From assembly GCA_943736015.1 (NCBI GenBank), contig OX031071.1, forward strand, positions 31,404,619 to 31,468,618: a stretch of 64,000 bases of DNA, in the 5' to 3' direction. Made by a program: the position numbers and the translations under genes. The stretch comes from Tridacna crocea (taxonomy: Eukaryota; Mollusca; Bivalvia; Cardiida; Cardiidae). The notes under the pieces were generated by a model, which saw nothing but the letters and a program-made list of their open reading frames with translations, had not been told where the DNA came from and did not search any database. This document shows, piece after piece, positions 10,880 through 22,484 of the stretch; the first letter of the stretch is position 1; every line of letters begins with the position of its first letter.

Positions 10880-11135
10880 ACTTGACTCTCAAGCTTGACC
10901 TAGACCCTGGACCTGAATAAATGTTTCAAAGGGAACTTCTGCTCATGATGGAGAACAATGCATTATGCTAATTTATAACGGAATCTATCCAAAAATGTAG
11001 GAGTTATGGTTCGGACGAAAAATTGGCCTTCAACGTGGCCTTGATCTTCAAGCTACTTCAACAGATATTTCAAATGGCACATTTATTCGTGATGGAGGTC
11101 AATTGTGCCAAATTATTTTGAAATCCATCCACAAT
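10880..11135. repeat. Decayed tandem-repeat fragment
   Basis: 'gttcggacgaaaaattggccttcaacgtggccttgat' and 'catttattcgtgatggaggtcaattgtgccaaattattttgaaatccatccaca' resemble a bivalve transposon-associated tandem repeat. There are two partial units at most; the identification is from memory. Confidence 0.35.
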
Positions 11136-11278
11136 TAGATAGATATAGATAGATAGATTTATTAGTATGTTCAGGCCACCGGCCCATTATACATATATAC
11201 AAAGTGTACAATATGTAAACATAGTTATCGTTACATATGCAAACTTACATTTTACATGGAAAATATACACAAATCTCC

Positions 11279-11440
11279 TGTTTACCAAATAAACCCTGAC
11301 TGTATGGCCCTGAGTGTTGTTTCTGATCATTTAGCTTTTCCTACATGAATGTTTTCTACAGGATTATTTCCCTTCGTTTCAGCCACAGTTAATTTGTCGT
11401 CTGCAAATTCTTCAATTTGGACCAGATCAATGTTTAAGTG
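11279..11440 (-). mobile_element. Palindromic TTAA MITE, decayed
   Basis: Keeps 'tttaccaaataaaccctgac', 'atgttttctac' and 'tttgtcgtctgcaaatt-ttcaatttggaccagatca'; most of the central hairpin is lost. Just upstream are a (GATA)-like run and 'tttattagtatgttcaggccaccggccca', possibly a LINE 3' tail. Confidence 0.6.
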
Positions 11441-11522
11441 TCATAGTCTGAATCAGTATCTACATTTCTCAATGATATAGTAAAAGTAAATTCACATATG
11501 ATGGGAGAGAAAGGAGGAAGCT

Positions 11523-11550
11523 GAAGAAGAAGAAGAAGAAGAAGAAGAAG
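11523..11550. repeat. (GAA)n microsatellite
   Basis: Nine consecutive GAA/AAG triplets. Confidence 0.95.
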
Positions 11551-11589
11551 GAAAAAATGATAATAATAATAAATGCATATATCCCTCGA

Positions 11590-11760
11590 CCTTTAACCAA
11601 ATAGACCCTAGTTATATGACCATGAAATGTGGAAAGCAGGCAATGCTTTAACTGAGTATTTTACTTTTCCTACAATGTTTTCTACGTGATAAATTCCTAT
11701 AATGTAAGTCAATTATTTGTCGTCTGCAAATACTTTCAATTTGGATCAGATCAGTAGTAG
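11590..11760 (-). mobile_element. Palindromic TTAA MITE, decayed
   Basis: 'ctttaaccaaatagaccctagttat' to 'tgtcgtctgcaaatactttcaatttggatcag'. It decays in the same way as the copy at 11279-11440, so the two may derive from a common degraded subfamily. Confidence 0.6.
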
Positions 11761-12207
11761 ACTTGTACAAGTTATGGACCGGAAATATTCGGATGCACAC
11801 AAGCCCTAGTGAACACTAGAATTATGTGTGTCAGAGACACTAATGCCCCTGCTAAATGGTATTGGTCACAGGTATGTCATATGACACTTGTAGAATGAGA
11901 GATAAAAAAAAAACATTAAATGACAAGCGAACGACTACAGAAAAAAATTATAAGCATTTATTTGGTTTCAAATCAAAGTCAATCAAAGACATTTTAAGAA
12001 TCACACAGGTGTAATCTACTTGTGACAGGTGTAAAATGTGTGAAATACATCCTATCAATGTGAAATAGGCAGTATAAACAATGACAAACTACCAAATAAC
12101 TCTTGGATAAAGGTAACTAATACACATAAAGTACATACTAAAGACAACGAACTTTCAAAAATATTTTTTATAGACAACTTGATTAACGATATGGATGAAC
12201 TTTGATG
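11761..12207. other. Intergenic, nothing recognised
   Basis: No gene or repeat that I can support. Confidence 0.45.
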
Positions 12208-12345
12208 TTGGGGTCGATTTTTCTAAAATTGTATTTGGGGGCGATTTCACCAAAGCAATCGTCTCCAGGGGACGATTTCTCCGGAGTGATAGAAATAAAA
12301 TGGACCAAGCAGTTTGGGGACGATTTCTCCAGGGGCCGATTTCTC
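12208..12345. repeat. Short array of GGGGaCGATTTCTCC units
   Basis: Five to six degenerate units: 'ggggtcgatttttct', 'gggggcgatttcacc', 'ggggacgatttctcc' (twice) and 'ggggccgatttctct'. It resembles the arm repeats of the foldbacks at 22876-23749 and 32888-34880, but has no inverted partner. Confidence 0.7.
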
Positions 12346-12565
12346 TAGAATTCCGCTGAAGTACCCTAGATTTAGTCGATATACATAAGAAAAAGTGATA
12401 AACATAACACGGGCCAATATTCTATATGTAGTTTGCTTTATTTACAATGTTCAAATGTCAACACAGCGTTTATAGACAAATTCTGAGCAGAGTTGTTGTT
12501 CGTTACTCTCACCATACATGAATGTGAATGATCCGGAGTGCAAGAGAGAGCGTTATAGATATTAA

Positions 12566-12668
12566 CCGTATATAGCGCGTAGGAATACACAACTGTCGGA
12601 TAAAGCTAAGTTTATATTAGGCTACTCCTTTATTTGGTCAGTGTTAATGACAAAAACGGGATAAAAAA
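12566..12668. repeat. ~100-bp dispersed repeat, copy 1
   Basis: 'accgtatatagcgcgtaggaatacacaactg-cggataaagctaagttta' recurs in the same orientation at 34926-35027 with few differences. Confidence 0.85.
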
Positions 12669-12879
12669 CACATACTCGTCAGTTATTAAAGGGTTGTAAT
12701 ACCCTTGCAATTCCATGGCATTTTGCAGGTGAAAGCTTTGAGGATAGGAAAGCATTTACACCGTGTGATAAACAATCTCTGTATATACTTGGGAAACTAG
12801 TTGTTTTGGCGGACTCAGCGATATAGAGTGGACACACCGTCCAACATTTTTGTCTGAATAGGCAGCTTACGATCCCTAT

Positions 12880-12915
12880 AGGCAAGGGAATCCCTTGAGA
12901 GGGATTCCCTTGCCT
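12880..12915. other. Perfect hairpin, 16-bp stem, TGAG loop
   Basis: AGGCAAGGGAATCCCT at 12880-12895 is followed by TGAG and the exact complement at 12900-12915. It stands alone; no U-tract follows. Confidence 0.9.
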
Positions 12916-13239
12916 AAAAAATCGAACTTAATCGTAACTATGTATCCACTCCAGTTGTATAATTTCATGCTTTCCGGTAGGATATCGAGAAATATTGGTG
13001 AAGATATTTTGCGATATCCCATGGGTAGGAGCTGTGAAAATACAGATCTTTAAATTCTAGTTACCTAGGTAAAATGCGCGATACTTCACAATCAGATGGA
13101 AATATGACGTCATTTACCTTACATTTCTCCCGATTGACGTAATATTTAAATGCGTTTCTATTAAGAGGGGAAACACCTCAAGGAATGACTGAAAAGAACT
13201 GTACTAGATTTTGATAAAGTTCCTCCAAGGAAGGGTTAA

Positions 13240-13430
13240 AAGCATGAAATAAATTAAGATTATTTTTTTTGAAAGATCAAAATTTATTTCATCTCATGAA
13301 CGGCATCGGTAATAGTTTCACTCATGGCACAATTTCGATTTTTCACCGAAAAAAACAAGCACCACTTATGAAAATATGGTGTTCACTCGATGAAATAAAT
13401 TTCGATCTTTCACCGGAAAAAAAAATCCTC
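13240..13430. repeat. Imperfect inverted repeat
   Basis: 'gaaagatcaaaatttatttcatc' near 13270-13300 is the inverse of 'gatgaaataaatttcgatctttc' near 13388-13412, with 'caccgaaaaaa' and 'caccggaaaaa' blocks nearby. A small foldback is likely. Confidence 0.55.
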
Positions 13431-13436
13431 TATAAC

Positions 13437-13547
13437 CTGTCAGAATGACTCATCAATCCTCGGAAAGAAACTGGCCGAGCCAGTAATCAACCCAAACCCC
13501 CTGTTCACAAATCCTGCACGCTACCAACTGAGCTACTGGTGCTAAGC
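13437..13547 (-). mobile_element. tRNA-derived SINE head, decayed
   Basis: On the minus strand 'caccagtagctcagttggtagcgtgcaggatttgtgaacaggggg' has tRNA D-arm and anticodon-arm features, including A-box TAGCTCAGTTGG. The B-box region is degenerate, so this is not a functional tRNA gene. Confidence 0.5.
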
Positions 13548-13673
13548 TAAGTTTGTAATGGAGAATCTTGTTTCTTTTTATCAATTCTAATAGATCTAAT
13601 TATTTTTATTTGGTAAATAAAATGACTAATTGCTCATAACAACAACTTGGTCGTTTTTATCACCTGTTCACCT
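13548..13673. repeat. Direct repeat left of MITE
   Basis: Matches 13907-14019 ('taagcttgtaatggagaatct-gtt', 'tttggtaaatgaaatgactaattgctcgtaac', 'acaacttggtc-ttttatcacctgttcacc'). The two copies bracket the MITE at 13674-13903. Confidence 0.8.
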
Positions 13674-13903
13674 TTAACCATTTACCAAACAATCCCTGTT
13701 TTAATGACTATGAGATCGAAGCATTTTGAAAACATTGTCGGAAAAGGAGAAAATGCTGGTAACCAGCATTTTCTCCTTTTCCCACAACGTTTTCTGCCCC
13801 GCTAGAAACAAAATTTCGATATTTTTGAGTTCCTTTACTTTGTCGTCTGCAAGTGCTTTAAATTTGGACCAGTCCAAAATTTTGTCGTTCGGTAAAGGTT
13901 TAA
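13674..13903 (-). mobile_element. Palindromic TTAA MITE, well preserved hairpin
   Basis: From TTAACCATTTACCAAACAA to 'cgttcggtaaaggtttaa'. The central 'aaaggagaaaatgctgg' / 'ccagcattttctccttt' palindrome is perfect around TGGTAACCA and extends with few mismatches to 'gaaaacattg' / 'caacgttttc'. Confidence 0.9.
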
Positions 13904-13906
13904 AAA

Positions 13907-14019
13907 AATCTAAGCTTGTAATGGAGAATCTCGTTTTTTTATCAATATTTCTCCATTTGGTAAATGAAATGACTAATTGCTCGTAACTACAACTTGGTCT
14001 TTTTATCACCTGTTCACCA
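13907..14019. repeat. Direct repeat right of MITE
   Basis: Second copy of the 13548-13673 segment. After it come about 580 bp (14020-14596) in which I see nothing. Confidence 0.8.
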
Positions 14020-14596
14020 AAAGAACCCTTCAATCGCTTTTTAAAAGTAATTGCCCTTTTCTCTGATACGTTTTTCTATAATATTGAAAAAAAAGGACAA
14101 ATTTTTTCTGTTCATAAAATATGTGACCCATCATGTGAAATGAGACTTTCTGGGAATTCCACACATCGATAAGATGAAAACAGATCAACAATAGCGAAGG
14201 TCAATTTAAGTTGATAGTTGAAAAAAAAGTTGACAACAAGGTAGAATACAGAAAATATAAAAGCCAAAAGTGTTAACCCTAGTCAGACTGCACAATTTGC
14301 AGCTTGTGTTATGTCTAAAAATAAACGGGGTAAGAAATTGATTAACAATGTATTCAACTTGTGTCAATGATATTCGTATCTGAGGATGTTCACAGTATAT
14401 AAAGGAACTGTACCCGAACAGGATATTGCGAGTAAATTTCAGCGATGTCCACTTTATATCGTGAATCTAATAATCCATCGCGTGAAGGTACACAGCAGTA
14501 GAACGAGCTAGGGTTAAAGTAGTTCCGGCTTAAATTTTGCCGGAATATCCCGTATGTTTGTAGCTTGAAACTGATTCAAACGCTTAGGAATTTTAG

Positions 14597-14819
14597 TTCA
14601 ACTCACACCAGAACGACTTGTCCAAATCAAAAGGATTCGCAGACAACAATCTAATTCAGGTTAAAATGACAGAATTTGTATGATAAGCTAGAAAACAAAG
14701 TTAAAAAACGAGACAATGCTGTTTACTAGCATTTGCTCCTTTGTCCACAATGTTTTCAAACAGACTTTTTCCTCGGTTTGCTAAATGCGAAAACTCGAAA
14801 TTGTCTGCTAAAGAGTTAA
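14597..14819 (+). mobile_element. Palindromic TTAA MITE, diverged
   Basis: Keeps 'cttgtccaaatc-aaaggattcgcagac', 'gacaatgctgtttactagcatt' and 'ctaaagagttaa', with many substitutions. Confidence 0.65.
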
Positions 14820-15026
14820 TAGACTAGTCTACAAAAATAGTAAAAATCCGAAATGTAGCAAGTGTCATTTGCTAAGTTTTTAAGTTTTTGGATTTCAAAC
14901 TCATTATAGATCTACATGTATGCTTTTAATTAAATGTGTTCGTACTGATGACTAAAATCTATATCGGCAGAAAAAGGACATACATGTAGTATAAAGTCAT
15001 TGCCAATAAGTTTTCTAATTCTATAC

Positions 15027-15249
15027 AACTCTTACCGACTCTTAACGATCCCGAAAAAAGAAAGTTTTTAAAAACAGTGTGGGAAAAGAATAAAATGCTG
15101 GTAACCAGCATTTTTTTCTTTTCCCGCAATGTTTTCTACCTTTTGAAAGACAAATTTAAAAAAAAATGAATAACATTTCAAATGTCATTTGCAAATTTAT
15201 GCTTCCGATGTCGACATGTCTTAAATTTTCTCGTTTTGAAGAGAATTAA
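15027..15249 (-). mobile_element. Palindromic TTAA MITE
   Basis: 'ctcttaccgactcttaacgatcccg' to 'gaagagaattaa', with the hairpin centre 'aaaatgctggtaaccagcattttt'. Confidence 0.75.
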
Positions 15250-15458
15250 CTCGTTACCTGACGCAGGCCCGTAGGAACAGGGGGGATGGGGGGTAGGCCC
15301 TCCCTTCCCCCTCCCCGAATGACTTTGACAATCATGGTAATTCAAATTACTCTTTGTCGCGGATAGTTTCAATCGACGCAAAATTTTCCATAAAATACGA
15401 GTTAGCAGCCCCCCCCCCCCTATCTGGAATTGCTTCCTACTTCCCTGTGATGGTCATA

Positions 15459-15679
15459 TTTTATATTTATCTATACTGAAAGCATTTGCAGATGACAAAT
15501 CATGATAGATGTATATCAAATGACAGGATTGTCTTTGAAGTGTAGTAAACGTTATGGAAAAGGAGAAACTGTTGGTTACCAGCACTGTTTTCTTTTCCCG
15601 CAATGATTTTGCGATTTTCCCGCTTCTTTCTCTTGGTTATCAGAACTAAAAAAACTCAGAGTTGTTTGGTAAAGAGTTA
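15459..15679 (+). mobile_element. Palindromic TTAA MITE, diverged
   Basis: 'ctatactgaaagcatttgcagatgac', 'gaaaaggagaaactgttggttaccagcactg' and 'gttgtttggtaaagagtta' identify it. A C13 run lies just upstream, near 15408-15420. Confidence 0.7.
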
Positions 15680-15811
15680 CATTGGGACATATTAATACGA
15701 CATGAAAACATTACAGAAACATTAATAATGGCAACCCTTGTACAAATTTAAAAATTCGCAGAATTTAAGATGTAAAAATTGATTCAAATTTGAATCAGAA
15801 AGATTAGAAAA

Positions 15812-17182
15812 CACTGTTGCCTATGTGCCTAATCTCTTCAGAGTCGGCATCATGGTTATCTATGTACCTAATCTCTTTAGGGTCGTTTCTGTTTCCTATG
15901 TACCTAAACTCTTTAGCGTGTTCATTTCTGTTTTGATGTACCTATTTCTTTAGCGTTATCATCATTGTTGTTATGAACCTAATCTCTTTAGGATCTTTAA
16001 CACTGCTGTGTACGCAAAGAATCTCTTAAGAGTCAACATTTCCGTTGTGCATGTACCTATTCTCTTTAGAGGTATTTCCGTTTTGTATGTACCTAAACTC
16101 TTTAGAGTCTTCATTTCTGTTTTGTATGTGCCTAATATATTTTGAGTGTTCATTTGTGTTTTGATGTACCTAATCTCTTTGGCGTTGTCATCATCGTTGT
16201 TTCAAACTCTAATTTCCGATGTGTATTTACCTAATCCCTTTAGACTCATTTCTGTTTTATATGTACATAAACTCTTTAGAATCTTCATTTCTGTTTTGTA
16301 TGTACCTAATCTCTTTAGAGTCTTTATAAATGTTGTGTATGCAACGAATCTCTTTAGAATTATCATTTCCGATGTGTATGTACTAGTCTCTTTAGAGTCT
16401 GCATTTCTGTTTCGATATGCCTAATCTGATTTGATGTACCTCAATTCATTAGAGTAAATGTTGTGAATTTACCTAATTGCTCCAGAGTTTTCATTTCTGT
16501 TGTCCCAGTACTTAATCTCTCCAGATTCTTCATCATGGTTATCTATGTACCTAATCGCTTTAGAGTCATTTCTGTTTTGTATGTACCTTAACTCTTTAGA
16601 ATCTTTATTTCTGTTTTGTATGTACCTTAACTCTTTGGAGTCTTCATTTCTGTTTTAATGTACCTAATCTTTTTAGCGTTTTGTATGTACCTAATCTCTT
16701 TAGAGTCATCATTTCTGTTTTGAATGTACCTTAACTCTTTAGAGTCTTCATTTCTGTTTTGTATGTACCCAATCTTTTTAGAGTGTTCATTTCTGTTTTG
16801 TATGTGCATATCCTATTCAGAGTCTTCATCATGGTTATCTTCGTACCTAATCTCCTTAGAGTCATTTCTAATTTGTATGTACCTAATCTCTTTACAGTCT
16901 TCATTTCTGATTTGTTTGTATCTAATCTCTTGAGAGTGTTCATTTCTGTTTTGATGTACCTAATCTCTTTAGAGTTGTAATCATTGTTGTTATAAACCTA
17001 ATCTCTTTAGAGTCTTTTAACATTGCTGTGTGCGCATGGAATAACTTAAGAGTCATAATTTCCAAAGTGTATGTACCTAATCTCTTTAGAGTCTTATCAC
17101 TGTTGGGTATGCAACGAACGCTTTAGAGTCCTACTTTCTTATGTGCATGTGCCTTATCTCTTTAGAGTCTTCATTTCTGTTG
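15812..17182. repeat. 39-bp minisatellite, block 1 (forward)
   Basis: About 35 degenerate copies of a 39-bp unit, approximately 'tgtacctaatctctttagag' followed by 'tcttcatttctgtttTgta'. Some units are shortened or fused. 39 is divisible by 3, so one reading frame stays open across many units and yields spurious repetitive frames rich in YLISLESS-like runs. No coding role is supported. Confidence 0.95.
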
Positions 17183-18392
17183 AGATGAAGACTCTAAGGA
17201 GATTAGGTACATACACAACAGAAATGATGAGTCTAAAGAGATTCGGTGCCACTGGCGGATCTGGGGGAGTGGGGACGGGGGTTCTTACACAACATTGATA
17301 AAGACTTCAACAAGATTAGCTTCATAACAACAATGAGGACGAGTCACAAAAAATTAGGTATACAAAAAGGGAAATGAAGACTCTAAAGAGATAAGGTATA
17401 TACAAAACAGAAATGAAGACTCTAAAGAGTTAAGGTATATACACAATAGATATGAAAACTCTAAAGAGTTTAGGTACATACACAACAGAAATGAAGACTC
17501 TAAAGAGATAAGAAACAGGGACAACAGAAAGGATGACTCTAAAAAGATAAGGTACATACGCAACAGATATGAAGACCCTAAAGAGTTAAGGTACATACAA
17601 AACAGAAATGAAGACTCTAGAGAGTTTATGGACAAACACATCAGAAATGATGACTTAAAAGAAATTCGGTGCGTACACAATAGTGATGAAGACTCTAGTG
17701 AGATGAGGTTCATAACAACAATGATGACAACTCTAAAGGAATTAGGTACACCAAAACAGAAATGAAGACTCTAAAAAGATTAGGTACATACAAAACAGAA
17801 AAAAAGACCTAAAGAGATTAGGTTCATAGATAAACGAGATTAATACTTTTAGGATATACATGGCAACCGTGATGAACTCTAAAAAGATTAGGTACATAAC
17901 AACAATCATAAATACTCAAAAGAGATTAGGTACAGGGACAACAGAAATGAGAACTCTATAGAGATTGGGTACGTACACAGCAATGACTAATACTCTAAAG
18001 AGATTAGGTGCCTACACAATTGTGATGAAGACACTAAAGAAATTAAGTACATACACAACAGAAATGATGAGTGTAAAGAGATTCGGTGCCACTGGCGTAT
18101 CTGGGGGCGGGGGGGGGGTTCATACATCATACACAACATTGATAAAGACTTTAACAAGATTAGGTTCATAACAATAATGACGATGACTCACAAAAAATTA
18201 GGTAAACCAAAAGGGAAATGAAGACTCTAAAGAGATAAGGTACATACAAAACAGAAATGAAGACTCTAAAGAGATAAGGTACATACAGAACAGATATGAA
18301 GACTCTAAAGAGTTTAGGTACATACACAACAGAAATGAAAACTCGAAAGAGATAAGGTACAGGGACAACAGAAATTATGACTCTAAAGAGAT
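17183..18392. repeat. 39-bp minisatellite, block 2 (inverted)
   Basis: The same unit in reverse complement ('gactctaaagagattaggtacatac'). The junction near 17181 is a hairpin, AGAGTCTTCAT...ATGAAGACTCT. Inside the block a ~140-bp segment containing 'ggtgccactggcg-atctggggg' and a G-rich run occurs twice, at 17245 and 18086, about 842 bp apart, giving a higher-order repeat. Confidence 0.95.
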
Positions 18393-19690
18393 GACTCTTT
18401 AGAGTCTTCATTTCTGGTTTGATGTACCCAATCCCTTTAGAGTTTTCATCACTGTTGTGTACGCACCGAATTTCTTTTAAGTCATTATTTCTGATGTGTA
18501 TGTACATAAACTCTTTAGAGTCTTCATTTCAGTTTTGTATGTACCTTAATTCTTTAGGATCTTCATATCTGTTGTGTATGTACCTTATCTCTTTAGAGTT
18601 TTGTATGTACCTAATCTCTCCAGAGTATTCATCACATTTGTGTAAGCACCTAATATCTTTAGAGTATTAGTCACTGTTGTGTATGTAACTAACATCTTTA
18701 GAGTTCTAATTTCTGGTGTCCCTGTACATTGCAATCTCCTTAAAATTCTTATTTCTGTTGTCTATGTACCTAATCTCTTTGGGGTCTTTATTTCTGTTGT
18801 GCATGTACCTAATCTCTTTAGAGTCTGCATTTCTGTTTTGATGTACCTAATCCCTTTAGAGGTATTATTAGTGTTGATGTGTATGTACCTTAACTCTTTA
18901 AAGTCTTTATTTCCGTTTTGTATGTACCTAATCGCGTTAGAGTCTTCATTTCTGTCTTTATGTACCTAATCCCTTTAGAGTTTTCATCATTGTTGTTATG
19001 AACCTAATCACATTAGAGTCTTTATCACTGTTGTGTATGCACCGATTTTCTTTTAGGTCATCATTTCTGATGTGTATGTAGATAAACTCTTTAGATTCTT
19101 CATATCTGTTGTGTTTGTACCTTAACTCTTTAGATTTTTCATTTCTGTTGTGTATGTACCTTATCTCTTTAGAGTCTTCATTTCTGTCTTGGAGTCCTAT
19201 GTACCTAATTCCTTTAGAGTATTAATTTCCATTTGGGTGCATTTAATTTTTTGTGAGTCGCCATCATTGTTGTTATTAACCTAATCTCGTTGGAATCTTT
19301 ACCAATGTTGTGTACGCACCGAATCCATTTAGAGTCATCATTTCTGCTGTGTATGTACCCAATCTCTTTACAGTCTTCATCACAGTTGTGTAGGCACTTG
19401 ATCTCTTTAGAGTATTAGTCACTGTTGTGTATGTACCTAATCTCTTTAGAGTTCTCATTTCTGTTGTCCCTGTACCTAATCTCTTCTGAGTATTTATCAT
19501 TGTTGTTACGTGCCTAATCTCTTTATAGTCTTCATCATGCTTGGCATGTAACTTATATCCTAAGTTTATTCACCACGTTTGTCTATGTTGTCTTTCATCT
19601 ATCTAAGACGGAGTCCTTATCAAATTTAGGTACCTTATCTCTTTTGAGTCCTTATTCCTGTTATCTATGTACCTAATTCTATTTAGATGG
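18393..19690. repeat. 39-bp minisatellite, block 3 (forward)
   Basis: Orientation returns to forward at CTCTAAAGAG|ATGA|CTCTTTAGAG near 18392. The units here use mostly the 'ttcatttctgttgtgtatgtacc' variant. The array fades after 19650. Confidence 0.93.
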
Positions 19691-19776
19691 CCATGCTTTA
19701 AATGGTGCTTAAAATTGATTAATTGTACGAGTATTTGACGGATGGCTAAGTAAATGAACGCGAGATCAGATTTTCA

Positions 19777-20007
19777 CTCAATACAAAACGACAAAATTTT
19801 AGTTGTGCCCAAATCGAAAACATTTGCAGACAACAATATAAAAGTGACTGAAAATTTGAAAATTGCTTTATGAAGGGTAGAAAACATTGTGGGAAAGAGA
19901 GAAATTGCTAGTTACCAGCATTTTCTCCTTTTCCCACAATGTTTTCTAAACGCTTCTTTATCAGGGTCATCAGAGGTAGGTACATGTATTGTGTGGTAAT
20001 GGGTTAA
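19777..20007 (+). mobile_element. Palindromic TTAA MITE
   Basis: Nearly complete, from 'actcaatacaaaacgac' to 'gtgtggtaatgggttaa'. The hairpin 'agaaaacattgtgggaaag-gagaaat' / 'attttctccttttcccacaatgttttct' is well kept. Confidence 0.88.
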
Positions 20008-20159
20008 AGCGCCTGTTAAACATATTTCGGTTAAAAACAACTAAACATATAGATCTATATTGAAAAACCAGTTTTGACAAATTATCCACATCTCTTATGA
20101 TTCTGCTTCCTGGGAACTACACCAGTACTTAAGCCGGATATGTTGATCAGTGAAAGATC

Positions 20160-20262
20160 CCAATCTTAAAAAAAACCGCTCCTGTGTCTTGAACTCGAGT
20201 CCCTTTGGTTATGTGGCAGACGCTCTTTCTCTCAACCATGGACACTATCAATTAAGCTTTAG
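20160..20262 (-). mobile_element. tRNA-derived SINE head
   Basis: The minus strand reads 'gagcgtctgccacataaccaaaggg' then 'ctcgagttcaagac', which looks like the anticodon arm and B-box region of a tRNA-Met-like SINE head. No tail or target duplication recognised. Confidence 0.4.
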
Positions 20263-20368
20263 CCGATTCATGTTGTCGCTGTCAAAAGGGAAACATGCAT
20301 TTTTCAACTTTAAACGTGCTTATATTGTTTATGTACCTAAACGCTTTAGAGGTCATACTGCTTTCTAG

Positions 20369-21712
20369 ATATCTTAACACGTTGGAGTACATCATTACTA
20401 CGTTCTCTGTCCTAACCACATACAAACAGACAAAGCAATGATTATATGCTCTTTTATCGCAAAAAAAAAAAAAGCCAGACGGGCTGAAAAACGTAATTTC
20501 AAGTGTAATAACAGCCCTTTTCAGAAGGAGTCGGCTGTCAATGAAATTGATAAATTAATCTACTTCCGAAAGGTCCCGGGCTTTAGCGCAACAATATAAA
20601 ACTTGACATTAAGTAGTTCAATTTTAATAAGATGGATATTGCCATTTTCTTCTTAAATTGCAGCTATCTAGGACGATATTTAAATTTTAATTTTGATTTG
20701 CAGATCTTCTATATGATACATATTTCTACATATGCCAGCGTTTCCATTTTGTCATAGCGTACCCAATCTCTTTACCGAGTCTATATCAAGACGGCGTACC
20801 CACACTCTATAGAGTTTTAGTTCAACCACTTTATATTTGAGCCAGCTGAGATAAAAATTGTTGCGTCTTTCATACTGCTGAATGTAAACTATGTGAATCT
20901 TTATGTATACTTCACGCCAAGCATTTATTGTTAATACATAAATTGCCACATAATCATTCTTGGCTTTAAAACACTGAAATTCTCAAAACTCACCGGAGGC
21001 TACAGCGTCATTTGCCCTAGACCCGATCTTACATCAGCTTTAATCATGTTCAGACAGGCTGAAACACGTTTTCTGAGTTTGAACCGGTGCAATTAATTAA
21101 AAAAAAATATTTGCGGCATTGGGCATTTTAAAGTTCGATTTTGAACATAAAAATAAGAATTGAAGCCTCTATGTAAAATAGGTCAACTGTACGTTTCTTG
21201 CTGGTGATTCTGACCCTTACTTGCGAGTTTATGAAATCTATCTGTACGATGTCTTGGTAGTTTTCTCAAATATTCCAGACGTTTCTTGGGATAACAAATA
21301 TAATGCCTGACGGTATAAATTTGTACATGTTCAGGTATAAAATGGAGTAATTCAGATGCCCTTACAGCAAACTGTCAACCACAAGCTTTGGCGATATAAT
21401 AAATCATAATTTGGAAATCCGTAAAGAAAAAACCTCAAGCTCAAAATTTCAGAATTTGACTCACAAAGAAAGAAAAGAAACTATTTCGTATAAAAAAAAA
21501 AAAACTTCCAAAGTATTCCAAAAGATTTAAAGCTATGGAACAGGCCTCTGCTACCTAATGAGGATACTAAGACAGTGAGTTTCAAGGCTTGTTTATGTGT
21601 CGCCATTGAAAAAAGCCCCATAAGGAAAGACACCAGTTAGAGATATTCACAAGTTCCTTGAAGAATCTGAATGTTTAATGCAAAATACATGTACTGTTTT
21701 ATAGTGTTTATT
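20369..21712. other. Intergenic, nothing recognised
   Basis: AT-rich, with a poly-A run near 20460. No supported gene or repeat. Confidence 0.45.
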
Positions 21713-21812
21713 GCTTTTCCTCATAGAAACGAGTCATCATTTTCCCCTCATTATTTTCAAAAGGCTTCTTTCACAGAGGTCTTAAAAATGTCAGGATTGT
21801 GTGGTAAAGGGA
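21713..21812 (+). mobile_element. Palindromic TTAA MITE, 3' fragment
   Basis: Keeps 'attattttcaaaaggcttctttcacagaggtcttaaaaatgtcaggattgtgtggtaaaggg'. Confidence 0.65.
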
Positions 21813-22282
21813 AAAAAAGATGACTAGGTGTGTTATCGAATTTATTATATCAGTTTTTTGTCTCCTTTTACACAGCTTACTAGATTCTACACACTATCAA
21901 GTTTTAAGTGTTTGATTCCTACTGTAAGAATGTATCTTTAAGAGATTACTAGGTGTGTTACCGAATGTTGAAACATTCTGTGAAGGTTGCTAGAACCTAT
22001 AAACAGGAATCAATAAAAATCAATCTTCATCCCAATGTTTGTAACTTATATTTGTTTAACCAGAGCTCCAAACAGAGGGAGTGATTTTGATTTCAAAATT
22101 GAAGATATTAATTATTCTACACTGTACCCTATGTTATGAGTACCCATTAAAATCGTCTGATCTAGACGATTCTAATGAGTACCAACAACATACGGTTTAA
22201 AAGGGAAGTATTTGATTTAGAATGCCACCGCTGACTCTTATCTGGAGCTCTGCATTACCGAGATTTAATTATGACGCACGAT

Positions 22283-22448
22283 AAAAGTATTTGAAAATGT
22301 GGAAAATGGATCAAATGCTGGTAATCAGGATGTTCTCCATTTTTCTTAATATTTTCTACCCTGTGAAAAATAAGCAATTGCAACAGATTTTGTGGAAGTC
22401 AATTAGTGATCTGCAATGCTTCCGATTTGAGAAGTTTCAACCTAAAGG
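22283..22448 (-). mobile_element. Palindromic TTAA MITE, decayed fragment
   Basis: 'gaaaatgtggaaaatggatcaaatgctggtaatcagga' and 'ttaatattttctaccctgtgaaa' are recognisable; both ends are lost. Confidence 0.5.
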
Positions 22449-22484
22449 TTTCTTTGCGCAAATCACTAACCTTTTAAGGATAGC

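Noticed and set aside
13437-13547. Functional tRNA gene on the minus strand
   Set aside because: The T-arm/B-box is degenerate; it is better read as a decayed SINE.
15971-19500. Several 60-119-residue frames rich in YLISLESSFLFC or TLKRLGTYKTE runs
   Set aside because: They are translations of the 39-bp minisatellite, whose period is a multiple of three. They occur on both strands and in several frames with no start or domain.
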